Shown one piece after another: positions 34,646 through 43,553 of a stretch of DNA of 64,000 nucleotides (the stretch's first letter is position 1; the number at the start of each line of letters is the position of its first letter). A program made the position numbers and the translations under genes. The notes under the pieces were generated by a model, which worked only from the letters and a program-made list of their open reading frames with translations, was not told the DNA's origin and did not search any database. This DNA is from Streptomyces sp. NBC_00224 (lineage in GTDB: Bacteria; Actinomycetota; Actinomycetes; Streptomycetales; Streptomycetaceae). Location of the stretch: the NCBI RefSeq assembly GCF_041435195.1, contig NZ_CP108106.1, forward strand, positions 8,755,001 to 8,819,000, read 5' to 3'.

Positions 34646-35698
34646 TCAACGTCGCTCCCTCTCGCTCACCAGCGCAATATTCGCGGCCGCTGGGGTGGGC
34701 AGAGCGTCCGTGTGTGCGGTTGCGTCGGTGGTGGCTGACTGGAGGAGTTGGCCGATGAACTCGGGGTGGCTGAGGCCCCAGCGGCTGGCGGCCATGCCGG
34801 CGAGCAGTCCGTCGCCGGACAGGCAGGGGTGGGTCTCCACGCTGAGCCACACCGGGCGGGTGCTGCCTTCCAGTGTGAGGTGGTGCACGGCGGGTCCGCG
34901 CAGGTGCAGGGTGCGGTGAGCGCGCCGGGCCATGTCGCGGGCGTGGTTGAGTGCCTCGTCGCCGAGGGGGTGGGCCTGGGCGGGAAGGGTGAGTGCGCGG
35001 GGACGGCCGCTGCGCTCGGGCAGGATCCCGACACACAGACCCCTGCCGGGGATCTCGGTTTCGGCCAGCAGCGCGGCCCGTGAGCGGTGGCGGGCGATGA
35101 GGTCGGCGAGTTCGTCCCGGCTGTGGGCCAGTCCGGTACACCGCCACTCCTCGCTTTCCTCCTCGGCTCTGGCGGGCAGCGGCTGCGTGGGTGGGGTGAC
35201 GGGCAGGATCCGTACGGGACTGAGGGGCAGCTGGTTGAAGATGCGGCTGGCCTCGGCACGCGGCTGGTTGCGGGCGTTGATCAGCACATGGTGGGGCACT
35301 CGGACTCCGGCGTGGCGCAGGAGCTGGCGGGCGCTGTATTGGTGCGCGGCCAGAGCGGTGCCCAGGACACCGGAGCCCACGTACGGGATCCCCATGTGGT
35401 TGAGAAGGCCCTGGAGTGAGCCGGCGTCGGGGTGAGGGGTGGTGACGACTACGGCCCGTTCGGCAGACGCTTCCCACAGCGTTCCAGCGACGACGCCGTC
35501 ATCTGCGTCGACCACGCACGCTTTACGTCCGAGGCTGCCGACCGCATCAGCGATCTCCTGGGCGTGCTGCTGCAGGCGGCGGGCATCGCGGCGGAAGGCG
35601 GCGCCGTAGATGACCGCGACGCACTCCTCAACCTCCTGAGCGGGCAGGGGAAGTGAGCCCGTCGCTGTGTAGGGACCGGATTGCATCAAGAACTCCAC
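34646..35698 (-). CDS. degenerate D-Ala-D-Ala-ligase-like ATP-grasp protein
   Basis: A 350-residue protein with the fold signature of D-alanine-D-alanine ligases: LQGLLNHMGIPYVGSGVLGT (about residues 98-117) followed by RQLLRHAGVRVP, then ETEIPGRGLCVGIL (canonical E-x-x-x-GRE-x-x-VG-x-L), and near the end VWLSVETHPCLSGDGLL. In active enzymes that last block is LEVNTxPGLT and provides Mg2+ ligands; here Glu and Asn are changed (S-V-E-T). The ALAMDK substrate-loop lysine is also replaced (ALAAHQ). It may be a ligase with altered chemistry or a non-catalytic partner of the paralogue at 36.6 kb. Confidence 0.8.
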   Translation of the reverse strand: MEFLMQSGPYTATGSLPLPAQEVEECVAVIYGAAFRRDARRLQQHAQEIADAVGSLGRKACVVDADDGVVAGTLWEASAERAVVVTTPHPDAGSLQGLLNHMGIPYVGSGVLGTALAAHQYSARQLLRHAGVRVPHHVLINARNQPRAEASRIFNQLPLSPVRILPVTPPTQPLPARAEEESEEWRCTGLAHSRDELADLIARHRSRAALLAETEIPGRGLCVGILPERSGRPRALTLPAQAHPLGDEALNHARDMARRAHRTLHLRGPAVHHLTLEGSTRPVWLSVETHPCLSGDGLLAGMAASRWGLSHPEFIGQLLQSATTDATAHTDALPTPAAANIALVSERERR

Positions 35699-35833
35699 GA
35701 ACGGGTGGGAAACAGGGTGGGGTGGGGGTGGCTGGGAGGGACTTCTTTCCGCGAAGCCCTCGCCATGACTGGACGGTGGCGCGGTGGCTGCTGCCGTGCC
35801 ACGGATCCGGCACGGATGCGGGTGGCGGGCACC

Positions 35834-36568
35834 TCAACGGGGAGAGCTTGAGTTCTCCTGCCGCCTGGCTGAGATGGTGGTAGGGCACAGGAGAAGCGAA
35901 CCCGGCGGCGGCGACCGCTCGATGCCAGGGGCTGTCCTCGGCCCAGTTCTGATGCTGCCCGGGGAGTCACGGCTTTCCTTCTTCGGTGCGGGGTGGCCGG
36001 TGGCGATCAATGTGGGAAGGCCAGGCTTTGCTTCGGGCCGGTGCTGGAGCAGATGTACATCGGTGCCGTCTTGACCGGGTCCGCTGCGGACGTGCTCCCA
36101 CCCCCACTGCTCGCGCAGGTGGTGCAGGAGCCGTGTGTGCGGCACCGCGCAGCGCACCCAGTGCGCTCGGGGGAAGGTGCGGGCGACGTGGTCGAGGGCA
36201 CAGCAGGTCATCATCCAGCCGACACGCCGATGTTCAGGGGCAGGGTGGGTGTAGAGGTGTTCCAGGCTCAGGCACGCCTCGGCGTGTTCGGTCGGCGTCC
36301 ACAGCGGGGTGTGGGGCAGGCGGGCGGTGAGGGTCAGGCAGCCGACGATAGGGGCGTCGTGGCTGCGGCTGCCGGGGTGGGGAGCGGCCGTTTCGTCGGT
36401 GAACACCCACAGTTGATCCGATGCGGTGGGGTGGCGGGTCAGGAGGGAGTGGACGGCATCACGGGCGTGGCGGATGCGTCGGCGGTCCGCGAGGTGGGTG
36501 CACCGGTCGACGATCACCTGCGTGATGCCTTTCTCATCCGCGTAGTTGGCGGGCCGCATGACGTACAT
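35834..36568 (-). CDS. GNAT-like acetyltransferase
   Basis: A 245-residue protein opening MYVMRPANYADEKGITQVI. A GNAT core follows, with APIVGCLTLTARLPHTPL (strand beta4) and CLSLEHLYTHPAPEHRRVGW, where R-R-V-G-W replaces the acetyl-CoA loop Q/R-x-x-G-x-G/A. The last 55 residues are Pro/Ser-rich and do not look like part of the fold, so the true end may have been altered. Its start and layout match the GNAT at 43.6 kb (both begin MYVMR), suggesting duplication inside the cluster. Confidence 0.7.
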   Translation of the reverse strand: MYVMRPANYADEKGITQVIVDRCTHLADRRRIRHARDAVHSLLTRHPTASDQLWVFTDETAAPHPGSRSHDAPIVGCLTLTARLPHTPLWTPTEHAEACLSLEHLYTHPAPEHRRVGWMMTCCALDHVARTFPRAHWVRCAVPHTRLLHHLREQWGWEHVRSGPGQDGTDVHLLQHRPEAKPGLPTLIATGHPAPKKESRDSPGSIRTGPRTAPGIERSPPPGSLLLCPTTISARRQENSSSPR

Positions 36569-36619
36569 CGCGTTCTCCGTGAGGTCGTGGAGGGGGATAG
36601 GGGGCTGGCTCCTGGCAGG

Positions 36620-37612
36620 TCAGGCGGGTGTGAGGGTGCGGCGCCAGGCGGTGCGATCGGTGGCGCTGTTGTCCAGGAGGCTGTAGATGAACTCGGCGTA
36701 GGCGTATTGGTGGTGGGCGGTGGCCATCTGGGGGAGCAGGCCGGTGGGGGACAGGTCGGGCTGGGTCTGTACCTCGCGCCATAGCAGCTGGGTGGCTTTG
36801 GACCGGGTGAAGCGGTGCAGGGACAGACCACGAAGAAGCAGGACTTGGTGGGCGCGCAGGGCCAGGCGCCGGGCGCGAGCGAGGGTGGCACGGTCGGCGG
36901 GCGGCATGCCACTGCAGGGCAGAGGCCGCAGCGCGTACGGATCGCCTTGGCCGTCGTCGAGGATCCCGATCCACAGGCTTTGTCCGGCGATGTCGCTCTC
37001 CCACATCAACGGGGCTGCGGGGGCGGCGTGGGTGAGCAGGTCGGTCAGCGCGTCCAGCGTGTCGGCGGCGCCCGCGCAGGCCAAAACGGTGTCGCCTTCC
37101 GCTCCGAGGGGGACCGGTGCGGGCAGGACGGGCAGGACACGGACTCGACCGCTCGCTTCGCCCCAGATCCGCAGAGCCTCGGCGCGCAGCCCGGCGTGCG
37201 CCGCCACCGGGCCATGGGGCGGCACGGGAACCTGGGCGGCGCGCAGGAGGGTGCGGGCGGTCACAGGCCGGGCGGCGAGGGTGCAGCCGGCGACGCCGGA
37301 CCCGACGTAGTCCACCTCCAGCGAGTTGAGCAGGCCTTGCAGGCTGCCCGCGTCGCACGGCACATCCCCCATGGTCACGATGGCCCGCTCGGCGCCGGTC
37401 TCGTCCACGAACGCCGGGAGCGAGACGCCGTCCGCGAGCGTGAGGCGGGCTTCGCCACCCTGACCGATCACGGCTTCAGCCACCGCCTGAGCGCACCGGC
37501 GGGAGCGCACGGCCGCCTCGGCGGACTCGCCACCGTGCACGACAGCGACGATGTAAGGGATGGGCTCGTCGGTGAAGGCGGAAACAGACAGGGACGACAC
37601 ACTCTCGTTCAC
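36620..37612 (-). CDS. D-Ala-D-Ala-ligase-like ATP-grasp protein (paralogue)
   Basis: A 330-residue relative of the ligase-like protein at 34.6 kb. It has YIVAVVHGGESAEAAV at the N-terminus (Ddl-type GGxSxE-like), SLQGLLNSLEVDYVGSGVAG, RTLLRAAQVPVPPHG, WESDIAGQSLWIGIL and, near the end, LLWREVQTQPDLSPTGLLP. The last block is close to the canonical EVNTxPGLTPTSL; only Asn to Gln changes in the Mg2+ site, so activity is more likely here than in its paralogue. GTG 37612 is preceded by AAAGG. The pair could act together on amino-acid substrates to form a dipeptide-like amide, which is inference. Confidence 0.8.
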   Translation of the reverse strand: MNESVSSLSVSAFTDEPIPYIVAVVHGGESAEAAVRSRRCAQAVAEAVIGQGGEARLTLADGVSLPAFVDETGAERAIVTMGDVPCDAGSLQGLLNSLEVDYVGSGVAGCTLAARPVTARTLLRAAQVPVPPHGPVAAHAGLRAEALRIWGEASGRVRVLPVLPAPVPLGAEGDTVLACAGAADTLDALTDLLTHAAPAAPLMWESDIAGQSLWIGILDDGQGDPYALRPLPCSGMPPADRATLARARRLALRAHQVLLLRGLSLHRFTRSKATQLLWREVQTQPDLSPTGLLPQMATAHHQYAYAEFIYSLLDNSATDRTAWRRTLTPA

Positions 37613-37622
37613 GGGGAACCTT

Positions 37623-37673
37623 TCAGAGGCGGGCGGACAGGTGAGCGCTGCGGGCGAGGCGGGTGTTGGTCAT
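37623..37673 (-). CDS. 16-residue open frame coupled between two genes
   Basis: ATG 37673 overlaps the stop of the upstream 168-residue gene (ATGA), and the frame ends ten bases before the ATP-grasp start. The peptide would be MTNTRLARSAHLSARL, basic with no Cys. It may be a chance frame, a translational-coupling leader or a tiny product. Confidence 0.3.
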   Translation of the reverse strand: MTNTRLARSAHLSARL

Positions 37674-38176
37674 CGCGCCGCCCGCGTCGTGGGCGGTGCC
37701 GGGGCCGCGCTCGGGGGCAGCAGCACCAGGCTCAGTGGTGGCGGGGGTGGTGCGATGTCGTCGAGAGCGGTGGCGAGGGTGAGCGGCCCCACCCAGTGCG
37801 CGCGCGGAGTTCTGACCCAGTACGTCCCGGGCGGCTCGGTCTGGTCGAGCGGGGGCAGGTCGCTGCGTCCCCTCGACCTGCAGAACCCGTGAGGGTGTGC
37901 CCATGCGATGCCGGAAGGGATGAGCCACAGGCAGAAGGCGCCCTGCTGGTCGGCCAACACCGGCCCGGCCCCCGCCGGCTGCAGCTCTTCGACGCGTTCG
38001 AGCACGGCGCGGGAGAACGGGCCTGCCGCGGTGATCACCACCTGGAACGTCTCACCGATGACCGTCTCGCCCCCCTGCGGCGGGAACAGTACGGAGAGGG
38101 GCGGCTCGGCCTGGAGCCGGGCGGGTATGGCCACGGCGAATGCCGCGGGGGCGAGGAGCGTGTAGAGGGGCGTCAC
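37670..38176 (-). CDS. hypothetical protein, possibly exported
   Basis: A 168-residue protein from GTG 38176, supported by GGAGG about eight bases upstream. The N-terminus PLYTLLAPAAFAVAIPARL is a short hydrophobic stretch, either a signal or an anchor. The middle reads QGGETVIGETFQVVITAAG and LERVEELQPAGAGPVLADQQ, and the tail is Pro-rich. I recognise no family. Its place between the small membrane protein and the ATP-grasp gene, with tight spacing, suggests it belongs to the same unit. Confidence 0.6.
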   Translation of the reverse strand: MTPLYTLLAPAAFAVAIPARLQAEPPLSVLFPPQGGETVIGETFQVVITAAGPFSRAVLERVEELQPAGAGPVLADQQGAFCLWLIPSGIAWAHPHGFCRSRGRSDLPPLDQTEPPGTYWVRTPRAHWVGPLTLATALDDIAPPPPPLSLVLLPPSAAPAPPTTRAAR

Positions 38177-38228
38177 GGCTGCCTCCGAACCGGCCCGGGT
38201 TCGCGGACTTGCAGGTGAGGGCCGGTGT

Positions 38229-38444
38229 TCACGGCACACGGCCGGGGAAGAGCGGGATCGTCGCGATGAGCAGCAGGCACAGCAGCGGGAACGTCGCGTA
38301 CCCCGTGAAGTAGACGCGCCAGAACGATGCCGCATCCCCGCGCTGCGGCTTGGCTCGCGGGGGAGAAGTTTTCACTACGGACCAGGCCAGCACGAGGGCG
38401 TACGCGGGGATGACGCCATAGACAAACGTATGGAGCAGGATCAT
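38229..38444 (-). CDS. small two-helix membrane protein
   Basis: A 71-residue protein with two membrane helices (MILLHTFVYGVIPAYALVLA and FTGYATFPLLCLLLIATIPL) and a short basic cytoplasmic loop. ATG 38444 is chosen from protein quality. A competing frame starts at ATG 38568, coupled to the isomerase stop by TGATG, and overlaps this gene in another frame; its first 45 residues look like a normal protein start, so a frameshift or an overlapping small gene is possible. Function unknown. Confidence 0.55.
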   Translation of the reverse strand: MILLHTFVYGVIPAYALVLAWSVVKTSPPRAKPQRGDAASFWRVYFTGYATFPLLCLLLIATIPLFPGRVP

Positions 38445-38567
38445 GGTCGGGGGAGGGCAGGCGGCGGGCAGCGGTCGGCGGGTGCTCGGCGGCGGCATGC
38501 AGGTCCCACCCCGGGTCCGCGTCCTCGGTGTCCAGGGGCGGGGGTCGGTGCGTCAGGGCAGTCGTCA

Positions 38568-39404
38568 TCAGGCCGCCCCGGCGGTGAGGGGGTGGCGCGT
38601 GAGCAGTGCTTGCCCCGCCCTGTGGGCCGCGAGGACCGCATCGGTGGGGGACCGGCCGTGCAGGTACGTGTGCGCGTCGATGGACAGCGGGCCGCGATAG
38701 CCACGCTCGTGCAACGCGGTCAGCAAGGGCGGCCAGTCGATGACACCGTCGCCGGGCAGCATTCGCATGGCGTCGGTGAGCTGGGTGCGGGGAAGGCCGA
38801 GGGCGTCACTGATCTGCACGATCAAAGGCATGTCCGGCGGGATCTGGGCGAGTTGGCTCAGGGTGCCGTTGCTGGCGTGCCAGTGGTAAGTGTCCAGGAG
38901 GACGCCGACGTTGTAGCCCAGGCCCTGGGCGCAGGCGACCGCCTCCGGCAGGCTGCGCACTCCTTCGTCCGTCGCGCTGCCCACGCCGATGAATTCCAGG
39001 ACGAGGTCGAGGCCGTTGCGGGCGGCCTGGGCACCGGTGCGGCCGATGCGGTCCTGGAGCTGAGCTGGGCTGATCGATGTGCGTCCAGGGGCGAAGCGGG
39101 GCAGGACCAGTGATCCGCTGCGGCTGCCGAGGGAGGCCATCGCCGCCATCCGCACGCGCGCGTGGCGCAGCCCGGCTTCGAAGCGGTCATCGTCCCAGCC
39201 CAGCCGCAGACCCCAGGAGCCATGGATGGGGACGAGCGCATCCGAAACGATCAGTGCGTGCAGGCCCGGATCGCTGTCCAGGGCTGTGAGCCAGTGCGGA
39301 GCGGACATCTCCACCTGACGAAACCCGCGGTCAGCGGCTGCGCGTACCACTTCGTGGTGCGGGGCCTGAGGGGCGATCGCCCCCCGGTTCAGACATAACT
39401 CCAT
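38568..39404 (-). CDS. sugar-phosphate isomerase/epimerase-like TIM barrel
   Basis: A 278-residue protein of the AP-endonuclease-2/IolE-Hyi type. The pattern is MELCLNRGAIAP, FRQVEMSAPHW, LVLEFIGVGS (first metal Glu), VGVLLDTYHWHASNG (Asp-x-x-His), LIVQISDALGLP and GPLSIDAHTYLHG. In typical members the third block is H-I-x-D and the last carries a Glu; here they are Gln and Asp, so metal binding may differ. ATG 39404 avoids a long low-complexity extension. It may supply a sugar-derived or small keto-acid building block to the cluster. Confidence 0.8.
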   Translation of the reverse strand: MELCLNRGAIAPQAPHHEVVRAAADRGFRQVEMSAPHWLTALDSDPGLHALIVSDALVPIHGSWGLRLGWDDDRFEAGLRHARVRMAAMASLGSRSGSLVLPRFAPGRTSISPAQLQDRIGRTGAQAARNGLDLVLEFIGVGSATDEGVRSLPEAVACAQGLGYNVGVLLDTYHWHASNGTLSQLAQIPPDMPLIVQISDALGLPRTQLTDAMRMLPGDGVIDWPPLLTALHERGYRGPLSIDAHTYLHGRSPTDAVLAAHRAGQALLTRHPLTAGAA

Positions 39405-39471
39405 GACGATTCCTTGCTCGTGATCCCTGGGCGGGCGGCCCGGTGGCGGTGGGCCGACCGGGCCGCGAGGG

Positions 39472-40926
39472 CTAGGCCTGCGTGAACCAGCGGGCCTGTT
39501 CGGCATCGGTCACCGTGGCCTGCTGGTGGGTGATCTCGGCTGCGGCGAGGTGGATCAGCACGCCGACGGTCTCTTCCCCGAAGGCCTTCTCGGCGAAGGC
39601 GCTGTGCTCCAGGAGACGGAGCGCTTCTTCGAGACTGGCGGGCAGCGCCGGCTCGTCGCGTGCGGTGTGGGCGTTGTTGACCCAGCGCGGCGGCGCGGCC
39701 AGATCGGATTCAAGGCCGTGGACGATGGCGGCGATCACTGCGGCCAGGGCCAGGTAGGGGTTGGCGTCTGCCCCGGCGACGCGGATCTCGGCGCGCAGGC
39801 TGGAGCCATGGCCGACGACGCGCACGGCACAGGTGCGGTTGTCGAGCCCCCAGGTCATGCGGGTGGGGGCGAACGAGCCGGGCACGTACCGCTTGTAGGA
39901 GTTGGTGTTCGGCGCATACAGCACAGCCAGCTCCGCCAGCACGTCCAGCAGCCCTGCGATCGCCTTCTCGCCGGTCTGCGAGAGCACAGTGCCCTCGCTG
40001 TGCGCGAACATGGGGCTGCCGCTGCGCGTGAGGGAGACGTGCAGGTGCAGGCCGCTGCCGACGCCGGTCTGTGGCGCCGCCATGAACGTCGCCTCCGCCC
40101 CGGCTTTGCGGGCCAGGGTCTGGACGGCGTGCTTGAACACGACATGCTGGTCACAGGCCTTGAGCGCGTCCCCGTAGGGGAAGGTGACCTCGATTTGCCC
40201 GGCGGCCGCCTCGCCCTTGACCGCCTCCACCGGCATGCCCGCGGCTGCGAGCGCATGCTGCAGGCGGTGGAGGTAGCGGCTAACGGCAGGGGACTGGTGC
40301 AGGGCGTAGTCGCCGCCCTGCGGGGTGAGCGGGGGCAGGGCGGGACCGCCGACCGTCCGGGCGGGGGAGTAAGTGCCCTGGTACAGGACGAATTCGCTCT
40401 CCAGACCGGCGTCGGCGCGCAGTCCGTGGGCGGCCAGACGGCCGAGCTGGTGGCGCAGGATCTCCCGCGGGTCCAGGGCGGACGGCTCCCCGTCGTCGCT
40501 GAAGGCATCGGCCAGGACGAGCGCAGCCTTCGGCAGCCAGGGCACCAACCGCAGGGTCGACAGGTCAGGCACCACACGGAAGTCGGGAAACCCGCCCTCC
40601 ATGGAGGCAAGGCCCGATCCGGCAGGGGCCGGGGTCATGTCGATCGAGCTGGACTGCAGATACGCGCACATGTCGGCGCCGTGCGGCACTACGTCCATGA
40701 GGAAGTGCCGTGCGCCATAGTGTTTTCCGGCCAGACGCCCGTGCGGGTCCACGATCCCGCAGAGCACCGTCTCGACGGTGCCGTCCTTGACCGCCTTCTT
40801 CAGCGTCTCCAGGGGCGGCGTTGGGGCCGGCGGTCGGGGTGGAGCGGCCATGCTCGTACGGGCGGGGGAGGAGGTGGGGCCGCCGGGGTGCTCGGCGCCC
40901 TCGCGGGATCGGGAGAGGGGAGGCAC
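39472..40926 (-). CDS. glutamine-synthetase-family amide ligase
   Basis: A 484-residue GS-fold enzyme, nearer in length and wording to gamma-glutamyl-polyamine/amine synthetases than to nitrogen-assimilating GlnA. Visible active-site motifs are LESEFVLY (E-x-E metal site), AGQIEVTFPYGD, GSGLHLHVSLTRSG (catalytic His), NSYKRYVPGSFAPT and RAEIRVAGADANPYLALAA. The N-terminal beta-grasp part has IVDPHGRLAGKHYG. GTG 40926 follows the permease stop directly (TGAGTG). It would use ATP to form a gamma-glutamyl or similar amide, a fitting step beside two ATP-grasp proteins and an amino-acid permease. Confidence 0.9.
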   Translation of the reverse strand: MPPLSRSREGAEHPGGPTSSPARTSMAAPPRPPAPTPPLETLKKAVKDGTVETVLCGIVDPHGRLAGKHYGARHFLMDVVPHGADMCAYLQSSSIDMTPAPAGSGLASMEGGFPDFRVVPDLSTLRLVPWLPKAALVLADAFSDDGEPSALDPREILRHQLGRLAAHGLRADAGLESEFVLYQGTYSPARTVGGPALPPLTPQGGDYALHQSPAVSRYLHRLQHALAAAGMPVEAVKGEAAAGQIEVTFPYGDALKACDQHVVFKHAVQTLARKAGAEATFMAAPQTGVGSGLHLHVSLTRSGSPMFAHSEGTVLSQTGEKAIAGLLDVLAELAVLYAPNTNSYKRYVPGSFAPTRMTWGLDNRTCAVRVVGHGSSLRAEIRVAGADANPYLALAAVIAAIVHGLESDLAAPPRWVNNAHTARDEPALPASLEEALRLLEHSAFAEKAFGEETVGVLIHLAAAEITHQQATVTDAEQARWFTQA

Positions 40927-42435
40927 TCACACCACCTCATCCTGGATCTGGGCGAGGTCACCGCTGGCGGCGACCGGCGGCAGCTCGTAGTCCTTGCCCG
41001 CTACCCGCCACCACACAGCGGCCAGGGTGAGTGCGACGAGCAGGGCGAGGGGTGCATAGTTGAAGGTGTCCACGGTGACCGGACGGCTCTGGGGCAGGCA
41101 GAACACCACCGTCACGAACGCCACCCACACCACCGCGACCGTCCCGACCAGCCCGCCCCAGCGGCCAAGATTCCAGGGACCCTGCTGGAAGGCGCGGCCC
41201 TGGCGCACCCGCAGATAGATGGGGATGGCGTAGGCGGGGGTGATGCCGACGACGTTGATCGCGACGACCGCTCCGTAGGCGGTGGGGCTGTACAGATAGG
41301 GCAGGGCCAGGAGGCCGGCGACGGCAACGGAGAGCCAGACGGCGGCCCGCGGGGTGCCGGTGCGGGCATGAACCCGGCGCCACCGTGCGGAGCCGGGCAG
41401 GGCGTTGTCCCGGCTGAACGCGAAGATCATCCGGGAGCAGGCGGCGGTTTCGGCGTTGCCGCAGAACAGCTGGGCCACGATCACCACCAGCAGCAGGGCC
41501 TTGGCCCAGCCGACTCCCAGGGCGTCGAGGAATATCTGCGCGGGCGGTACGCCCAGCGCGGAGTTTTGGACGGCGGCGTAGTCGTGGAGGGCGAACGTGA
41601 GGCCGCACAGAAGGACGAATCCCGCTGCCCAGGACCAGGTGATGGCGCTCATGATGCCGCGCGGCGCGGCCTCGGCGGCGTTGGCGGTTTCCTCCGACAG
41701 GTGCGCGGAGGCGTCGTAGCCGCTGAAGGTGTACTGGGCCAGCAGCAGCCCGAGCAGCACCACATAGCCGTTCGATGACCAGCCGGTGGTGTTCACGAAC
41801 TCGGTGAACGCGTAGTGCGGGGAGCGGTGATGGGTGGGCGCGAGAGTGAGTGCGCCGACGATGAGGGCGACGCCCGCCAGGTGCCACCACACGCTGATCC
41901 CGTTGAGGACGGATATCAGCCGCACCCCGAACAGGTTCAGCACCGCGTGCAACGCGAGGATCACGAAGTAGGTGGCCATGATCTTGCCGGGGGTGGGGGT
42001 GAAGCCTGTCTGCAGGTTCAAGAAGGCCCCGGTGAACAGGGCGGCGCCGAAGTCGATCCCGGCGATGCCTCCCAGCAGGCCGAGCAGGTTGAGCCAGCCG
42101 GTGTACCAGCCCCATTTCTTGCCGCCGAGCCGGTCGGCCATGAAGTACAGGCCGCCGCTGGTGGGGTAGGCGCTGGTCACTTCGGCGAGGCCAGCGCCGA
42201 CGAAGCAGACCATGAGGCCGACGGCCAGCCAGCCCCACAGCATGACCACGGGGCCGCCCGCGCCCATGCCGAAGCCGTACATCGTCATGCAGCCGGACAG
42301 GATGCTGATCACCGAGAAGCTGATCGCGGCGTTGCCGAACCGGCCCATGCGCCGGGCCAGCTGAGGGGTGTAGCCGAGCTCGCGCAGACGGTCGTCATCG
42401 AGCGGTGGCCGAGGTCTGGGAGTGGGCGGGGGCAT
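40927..42435 (-). CDS. APC-family amino-acid/polyamine permease
   Basis: A 502-residue membrane protein with about 12 hydrophobic segments. SILSGCMTMYGFGMGAGGPV, EVTSAYPTSGGLYFMADRL and QYTFSGYDASAHLSEETANA are conserved blocks of the GABA/choline-type APC permeases. ATG 42435 is used; GTG 42447 and a TTG at 42444 are nearer to the GGAGG at 42451-42455 and could be the real start. The stop is adjacent to the GS-like gene. It may import the amine or amino acid that the GS-like enzyme uses, an arrangement also seen in polyamine-utilisation operons. Confidence 0.9.
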   Translation of the reverse strand: MPPPTPRPRPPLDDDRLRELGYTPQLARRMGRFGNAAISFSVISILSGCMTMYGFGMGAGGPVVMLWGWLAVGLMVCFVGAGLAEVTSAYPTSGGLYFMADRLGGKKWGWYTGWLNLLGLLGGIAGIDFGAALFTGAFLNLQTGFTPTPGKIMATYFVILALHAVLNLFGVRLISVLNGISVWWHLAGVALIVGALTLAPTHHRSPHYAFTEFVNTTGWSSNGYVVLLGLLLAQYTFSGYDASAHLSEETANAAEAAPRGIMSAITWSWAAGFVLLCGLTFALHDYAAVQNSALGVPPAQIFLDALGVGWAKALLLVVIVAQLFCGNAETAACSRMIFAFSRDNALPGSARWRRVHARTGTPRAAVWLSVAVAGLLALPYLYSPTAYGAVVAINVVGITPAYAIPIYLRVRQGRAFQQGPWNLGRWGGLVGTVAVVWVAFVTVVFCLPQSRPVTVDTFNYAPLALLVALTLAAVWWRVAGKDYELPPVAASGDLAQIQDEVV

Positions 42436-42500
42436 CGCAGGCAACACAACCTCCAAGAGATCGGAAGAAAACGGGCAAGGGACGTGCAGGGGCAGGGCGG

Positions 42501-43553
42501 TCAGGGCCGGGCAGGGCCGGGCGGAGGGATGTCCTGTGCGCGGGCGCGCCGGGCGGTGTACAGGCAGATGCCGCGCACGCGCAAGAACTCGTGGGCGGCC
42601 AAGGCGTCCTGGGACGGATCGGTGGTGTGGTAGGCCCAGGGGGCGCGGGTGAAGTGGCAGTCCAGGACGGCGAAGACCTGCCCGGCCTTCTCGTACTCCT
42701 GGGCGCAAAACATGGCGTGAGCCAGGTAGTTGAGGTCGGAGACGGAGACGTGCGCATCCACCCGCAGGTCCGCGCTGTCATACGCCCGCAGAACGTCGCG
42801 GCGCAGCGGGTCACGGTTCCACTGGCGGCGCAGCAGCGGATCGCGGCCGCCGTCGTGGTGGAAGATGTCCACGGCTGCATACAGCGGCAGCATCAGCAGT
42901 GCCGCATCCTTACCGGGCCGCGCCCACGACGTCACCCAGCGGGCGAATGCGTTGGGGGCGGCCCCGGTGCCGGGGCGGGTGACGCAGCGCAGCATCTGGT
43001 GCCCGGCCTCCCGGCTGTAGGGGTGGCGCTGCCAGATCGCCGCCCACAGGCCCCAGGGACCCGGCGGGAGCATCAGTTCGCCTGCCTCCTGCCAGTAGTC
43101 GGGGTAGCGGAAGTGGACGTCGGTCACCCCGAGGGCCAGCAGGGCGATCAGCGGTACTGGATCGTCCGGGGCGCGCTCGTGGGCGTGCAGGCAGCTGGCA
43201 CGCGCCGCCTCGACGAGCGCGGCGGTATTCGCCTGCCGGCGGCGGTGGGCGTGCAGTGCCCGCTGCACCAGCACCCGGGCGTGCATGACGTGACCGTCCA
43301 CACTGTCGGGCTCCTCATACAGCCAGGCCCCCACGACATCGCGGTCGGTGCGCGCCGCGGCCGCGGCCAGCACTTGGCTGCGGGAGGTCCGCAGATCCCA
43401 GTCCCTGCCGGTGGCGTGCAGCAGATCCCGTATCCCGGCCCAGCGGGCCGCCTCCATCTCCTCCAGCGCCGTGCGCAGCGGACCGTCGAATCCAGCCGGG
43501 TGATAGACGGGCACCATGCTCTCCTCGCCGACACCCCTTCCGCGCGCCATCAC
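42501..43553 (-). CDS. 350-residue hypothetical protein
   Basis: A helical, Ala/Arg/Trp-rich protein with no signal peptide. Stretches such as RARASCLHAHERAPDDPVPL, YSREAGHQMLRCV and DLNYLAHAMFCAQEYEKAGQ have TPR-like spacing of small and aromatic residues, so a scaffold or helical-repeat fold is likely. The GTG at 43553 overlaps the GNAT stop (GTGA); ATG 43550 is the alternative. I do not recognise a family. Coupled position suggests a role with the neighbouring GNAT and permease genes. Confidence 0.68.
   Translation of the reverse strand: MMARGRGVGEESMVPVYHPAGFDGPLRTALEEMEAARWAGIRDLLHATGRDWDLRTSRSQVLAAAAARTDRDVVGAWLYEEPDSVDGHVMHARVLVQRALHAHRRRQANTAALVEAARASCLHAHERAPDDPVPLIALLALGVTDVHFRYPDYWQEAGELMLPPGPWGLWAAIWQRHPYSREAGHQMLRCVTRPGTGAAPNAFARWVTSWARPGKDAALLMLPLYAAVDIFHHDGGRDPLLRRQWNRDPLRRDVLRAYDSADLRVDAHVSVSDLNYLAHAMFCAQEYEKAGQVFAVLDCHFTRAPWAYHTTDPSQDALAAHEFLRVRGICLYTARRARAQDIPPPGPARP

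Noticed and set aside
34095-35477. 460-codon minus frame over the ATP-grasp gene
   Set aside because: The Arg/Pro-rich product shows no domain. The overlapping frame at 34646-35698 has clear ligase-fold motifs.
39526-41778. 750-codon plus-strand open frame
   Set aside because: It is antisense to the GS-like and permease genes and is low-complexity.
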